Shown piece after piece: positions 5,961 through 8,586 of a stretch of DNA of 8,586 bases. Source of the DNA: Tardiphaga sp. (GTDB taxonomy: Bacteria; Pseudomonadota; Alphaproteobacteria; Rhizobiales; Xanthobacteraceae); contig JAQGJF010000918.1 of NCBI GenBank assembly GCA_028290765.1, positions 1-8,586 of the forward strand, in the 5' to 3' direction. The notes under the pieces are model-generated. The model saw only the letters and a program-made list of their open reading frames with translations. It was not told the origin of the DNA and did not search any database. The translations under genes were made by a program, and so were the position numbers. The stretch's first letter is position 1, and each line of letters begins with the position of its first letter.

Positions 5961-8126
5961 ATGCCGGCCGTTGCATTTTCCAACAACGATATCGCCGTTG
6001 TCGCCTGGACGTTCGACAAACATCTCGACGGATGCCTGGGCTTTGCGGTTCATCAGATCGATGGCAGCGGGCGGGAAACCGTGCTGCCCGCGCTGGCGCG
6101 TTTTGCATCGCAGGACAAAGGCCTCAAGCTCACCACCGAGCAGGCGCCGATCCAGAAATTCTGGTGGAAGGACCTGTTCGCGAAACGCGGCGAGACCTAT
6201 CAATACCGGATCGTCCCGATGGGCGGCACGCCCGGCGGCACGCTGACGCCTCTAATCGGCGTCGCGCCGCTGCTGAGCAACAAGGTCACGCTGACCGCAA
6301 AACGGCCACCCTTCAACGCCTATTTCAACCGCGGCATCGTGGCGACGCAGGCGTTGAGCCATGCGCTCAACGACAAGCCCAGCATTCAGGCGCTGGCCCC
6401 GCACATCCTGGACCCCGCCGATCCGATCCGCATCCGCCTGATGGGCCAGCTTTCCGAAGGCGTGACGTCGCTGCTCGACCGCGCCGACAAGGATGGCGGC
6501 ACCATTCATGCCGCGCTCTATGAACTCAACGACCCGCAAGGACTCGAGAAGCGGCTTCAGGCCAATCCGACAAGCCGCACCGTGATCCTGGGCAACGAGC
6601 AGAGCGTCGATGCGAACAAGAAGGCCATCGAGGATGCGGATTCCGAAAACCGCGCCAACCTGAAAGCGTCCGGCGTCTCGGTGATCGACCGCCTTCTCGG
6701 CAAGGGCAGCATCCCGCACAACAAATTCATGGTGCTGAGCGAGAACAATGTCCCGACCGCGGTGCTCTCCGGCTCGACCAACTGGACCAGCACCGGGCTT
6801 TGCACGCAAACCAACAATGCGCTGGTGATCGAATCCAAGGACGTCGCAAAACGCTATATCGACTACTGGAACGCGCTCAAGGCCGACATCGACGGCGCGG
6901 GTGACGACCAGAAGAAACTGCAGTCGCCGACGCTGCGCGGCTTCACCCACCAGAACAACGATAATTCGATCAACAAGCCGATTGATCTCGGAGGCGGCGT
7001 CACGGTCGAATTGATGTTTTCGCCCAACACCAATCACACCCTCAAGAGCCCGCCCAAGGAAGTTCCGAACGACATGAAGCGGGTGTTCGACCTGATCAAC
7101 GGCGCCAAGCAGGCGGTACTGTTCCTGGCGTTCGATCCCGGCAACAACTCCATTCTCGACGCCGCCGGCAAGGCGCTGGCCAAGAATCCGGACCTGTTCG
7201 TGCGTGGCGCGCTCACCAGCGCGCAGCGTGCCAGCAATTTCTCCGAAGCCCTGCATCAGGGTGGTGCCGCCGATCACGGCGGCGATACCGAGCAGCCCGC
7301 CGATACCGAAGCGAAGGTGACGGTGGTCGGCGAACCCGGCAAACCGAAGAAGAAGGGGGCGCCGTCAGCCCCGCCGGACTCCCGCGCAGTTCCCGCCGGC
7401 GCCATCAATGCCAACGACGCCTTCGGCGCCTGGGAAGCCGAAATGAACAAATTCGGTTTCGCCATCATCCACAACAAGATCGTGGTGATCGATCCGTTCA
7501 GCAAGAATTGCACGGTGGTCACCGGCTCGCACAATCTCGGTTTCCGCGCCTCGCACAACAACGACGAGAACATGGTGATCGTGCGCGGCCATCGCGGCCT
7601 GGCGGAAGCCTATGCCTGCCACGTGCTCGACCTCTACGACCACTACGCGTTCCGGTTCCTGCTCAGGCAGCATCCGGAGATCTTCGGCAGGCCGCTGCAG
7701 GGCGACGACACCTGGCAGGAGCGCTACATCAACGGGCCGGACGAAAAATCCCCCGAACTGCGCTTCTGGCTCGCTGCCGCCAACGACGGCGATACGTCGT
7801 CCTCGGGTCCGTTGCCGCCACGCAAGAAGCCGGCCAGCCCGCCGGCGCCCGACAAGCCGGTTGCAAAGAAAAAGCCCGCCAAATCGACCGCCAAGAAGAA
7901 GACGGTGAAAAAGGCCGCTGCCAGCAAGAAATCCGCCAAGAAAACCTCGAAGAAAGGCGCGGCCAAGAAATCCGCGTCGAAGAAGAAAAAGGCACCGAAG
8001 AAAGCTGTAAAGAAAACGGCGAAGAAAAAGACCGCCAAGAAGGTTGCCAAGAAATCGAAGAAGAAAACGGCGAAAAAATACGCCAGTAAGAAGACGACCA
8101 AAAAGAAAGCTGCCAAGAAAAGATAG
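5961..8126 (+). CDS. Phospholipase D-superfamily protein with histone H1-like lysine-rich tail
   Basis: A 721-residue protein without signal peptide or membrane segment, so probably cytoplasmic. Residues 1 to about 115 look beta-rich, perhaps Ig/fibronectin-like (YQYRIVP near the end); this is only an impression. The PLD core follows. The first catalytic motif is HNKFMVLS at 253-260 with SGSTNW at 270-275; the usual aspartate of HxKxxxxD is Ser260. The second is HNKIVVID at 504-511 with TGSHN at 521-525 and is complete, followed by an NDEN segment. Between them, about 436-480 is a Pro/Lys-rich linker. From about 621 to the end the protein is almost all Lys, Ala, Ser, Thr and Pro with repeated AKK/KK steps, like histone H1 or other bacterial KA-rich tails. 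PLD enzymes cleave phosphodiesters in lipids or nucleic acids; the tail makes a nucleic acid or other polyanion target plausible. The gene is monocistronic by position, divergent from the DUF350 operon and convergent with ctrA. It starts at ATG 5961 because of the perfect ribosome binding site. Confidence 0.88.
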   Translation: MPAVAFSNNDIAVVAWTFDKHLDGCLGFAVHQIDGSGRETVLPALARFASQDKGLKLTTEQAPIQKFWWKDLFAKRGETYQYRIVPMGGTPGGTLTPLIGVAPLLSNKVTLTAKRPPFNAYFNRGIVATQALSHALNDKPSIQALAPHILDPADPIRIRLMGQLSEGVTSLLDRADKDGGTIHAALYELNDPQGLEKRLQANPTSRTVILGNEQSVDANKKAIEDADSENRANLKASGVSVIDRLLGKGSIPHNKFMVLSENNVPTAVLSGSTNWTSTGLCTQTNNALVIESKDVAKRYIDYWNALKADIDGAGDDQKKLQSPTLRGFTHQNNDNSINKPIDLGGGVTVELMFSPNTNHTLKSPPKEVPNDMKRVFDLINGAKQAVLFLAFDPGNNSILDAAGKALAKNPDLFVRGALTSAQRASNFSEALHQGGAADHGGDTEQPADTEAKVTVVGEPGKPKKKGAPSAPPDSRAVPAGAINANDAFGAWEAEMNKFGFAIIHNKIVVIDPFSKNCTVVTGSHNLGFRASHNNDENMVIVRGHRGLAEAYACHVLDLYDHYAFRFLLRQHPEIFGRPLQGDDTWQERYINGPDEKSPELRFWLAAANDGDTSSSGPLPPRKKPASPPAPDKPVAKKKPAKSTAKKKTVKKAAASKKSAKKTSKKGAAKKSASKKKKAPKKAVKKTAKKKTAKKVAKKSKKKTAKKYASKKTTKKKAAKKR
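7860..8123 (+). repeat. Low-complexity AAG/AAA-rich coding repeat (lysine tail)
   Basis: The last 260 or so bases of the PLD gene consist largely of imperfect short repeats built on AAG, AAA and GCC codons, giving lysine-alanine blocks. Base composition is purine-rich and lower in GC than the rest of the window. Such tracts are prone to slippage, so tail length may vary between strains. Confidence 0.75.
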
Positions 8127-8155
8127 AATTGACGGCTCGCGTCCCGATACCTCAC

Positions 8156-8272
8156 GTCGTCCCGGCGAAGCCCGGGACCCAGCCCCCCTGGCGTGAGTGA
8201 GAAGGAAGACCGTGGCCGCAGTGCCCAAACGCGACGACACGGCGTCTGTGTCCCGGCCTTCGCCGGGATGAC
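8156..8272. repeat. Palindromic intergenic repeat, two inverted 27-base arms
   Basis: Arm one (8156-8182) and the reverse complement of arm two (8246-8272) match at 24 of 27 bases, separated by 63 bases. Each arm itself folds: TCCCGG/CCGGGA at 8160-8177, and a perfect 7-base stem with CTTC loop at 8251-8268. The core (GTCATCCCGGCGAAGGCC in one orientation) resembles repeats spread through intergenic DNA of Bradyrhizobium-like genomes. It lies 29 bases after the PLD stop and could protect or end that transcript. No open reading frame of its own and no transposase is present. Confidence 0.75.
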
Positions 8273-8301
8273 CGAGAGGTCGTGCATCATGTTCCCCCAA
8301 A

Positions 8302-8328
8302 CAAAAACCCCGCCATTTGCGGCGGGGT
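8302..8328 (-). terminator. Rho-independent terminator of ctrA
   Basis: On the minus strand an 8-base GC-rich stem (ACCCCGCC with GGCGGGGT, 8307-8314 and 8321-8328) with a 6-base loop is followed directly by TTTTTGT. It sits about 55 bases after the ctrA stop, in the right direction for that gene. In the plus direction no T-run follows, so it should not act as a classical terminator for the PLD gene. Confidence 0.85.
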
Positions 8329-8382
8329 CCAGTCGGGAGGAGTGAGCCTTGCGGCTCGTCGTGAACTTCGGTCAATCGGGCA

Positions 8383-8586
8383 TCAGGCCGGAATGCGAAC
8401 TTCCTCGTCATGCGGTTCGCGCAGCACGTAGCCGCGGCCCCAGACGGTTTCGATGAAGTTGCGGCCGTCGGAAGCGTTGGCGAGCTTCTTGCGGAGCTTG
8501 CAGATGAAGACGTCGATGATCTTCAGCTCCGGCTCGTCCATGCCGCCATAGAGGTGGTTGAGGAACATTTCCTTGGTGAGGGTGGT
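8383..8586 (-). CDS. ctrA: Cell-cycle response regulator CtrA, C-terminal part (cut by window edge)
   Basis: The last 67 codons of an OmpR-type response regulator; the receiver domain and start lie beyond the right edge. The piece begins [20 protein letters not shown] and continues through [15 protein letters not shown], the recognition helix of the winged-helix DNA-binding domain, to [13 protein letters not shown], the wing. This is the near-invariant CtrA sequence of alphaproteobacteria. CtrA binds TTAA-N7-TTAA-type sites and controls cell-cycle, division, motility and envelope genes; it is typically activated by phosphorelay from CckA through ChpT. The C-terminal extension after the wing (HDEEVRIPA) is short and variable between genera, and may carry the degradation signal known for CtrA. 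A terminator follows at 8302-8328. The gene is convergent with the PLD gene. Confidence 0.95.
   Translation of the reverse strand, partial: TTLTKEMFLNHLYGGMDEPELKIIDVFICKLRKKLANASDGRNFIETVWGRGYVLREPHDEEVRIPA

Noticed and set aside
7860..8123. Repetitive tract considered as a tandem-repeat or CRISPR-like array
   Set aside because: The units are short codon-level repeats in frame with the PLD protein, with no constant repeat length or spacers.
7365..8411. Minus-strand frame running from the ctrA end through the repeat and the lysine tail
   Set aside because: Its Phe/Leu/Arg-rich translation is the antisense of lysine codons, and its start lies in the intergenic repeat and the ctrA gene region.

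Overview
The window is GC-rich and looks like the chromosome of an alphaproteobacterium, most likely of the Bradyrhizobium/Rhodopseudomonas group. The evidence is the 3' end of a canonical ctrA gene at the right edge, a palindromic intergenic repeat of the type common in these genomes, and the codon use. The species cannot be fixed from the sequence alone. No tRNA, rRNA, insertion sequence or CRISPR array was seen.

Layout. (1) 228-3687, plus strand: a three-gene putative operon encoding a cupin/JmjC-like putative Fe(II) oxygenase, a CelD/BcsL-type GNAT acyltransferase, and a Wzx-like flippase of the MOP superfamily. The last two are typical of extracellular polysaccharide loci, so the group probably belongs to a surface-glycan cluster that may extend to the left of the window. 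(2) 3699-5692, minus strand, convergent with the first group: a tight three-gene operon read in the order DUF350 membrane protein (YjfL-like), small Ser/Gly-rich membrane-anchored protein (YjfM/YgiB-like, tentative), and ATP-grasp ligase of the glutathionylspermidine synthase family (YjfC/YgiC-like). The same order occurs as yjfL-yjfM-yjfC in Escherichia coli. (3) 5961-8126, plus strand, divergent from the second group: a 721-residue cytoplasmic phospholipase D-superfamily protein. It has one intact and one degenerate HKD motif and ends in about 100 residues of lysine/alanine repeats resembling histone H1. (4) 8156-8328: an inverted repeat with strong hairpins, then a rho-independent terminator oriented for the minus strand. 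(5) 8383-8586, minus strand: the last 67 codons of ctrA, the cell-cycle master response regulator.

The genes form separate functional blocks. The first block probably modifies and exports a lipid-linked glycan. The second probably makes an amide (peptide or polyamine) modification at the envelope, with the small Ser/Gly-rich protein as a candidate acceptor. The PLD protein stands alone, and its tail suggests binding to nucleic acid or another polyanion. The most interesting items are the PLD-histone-like fusion with its asymmetric active site, and the compact ATP-grasp/DUF350/small-protein operon.
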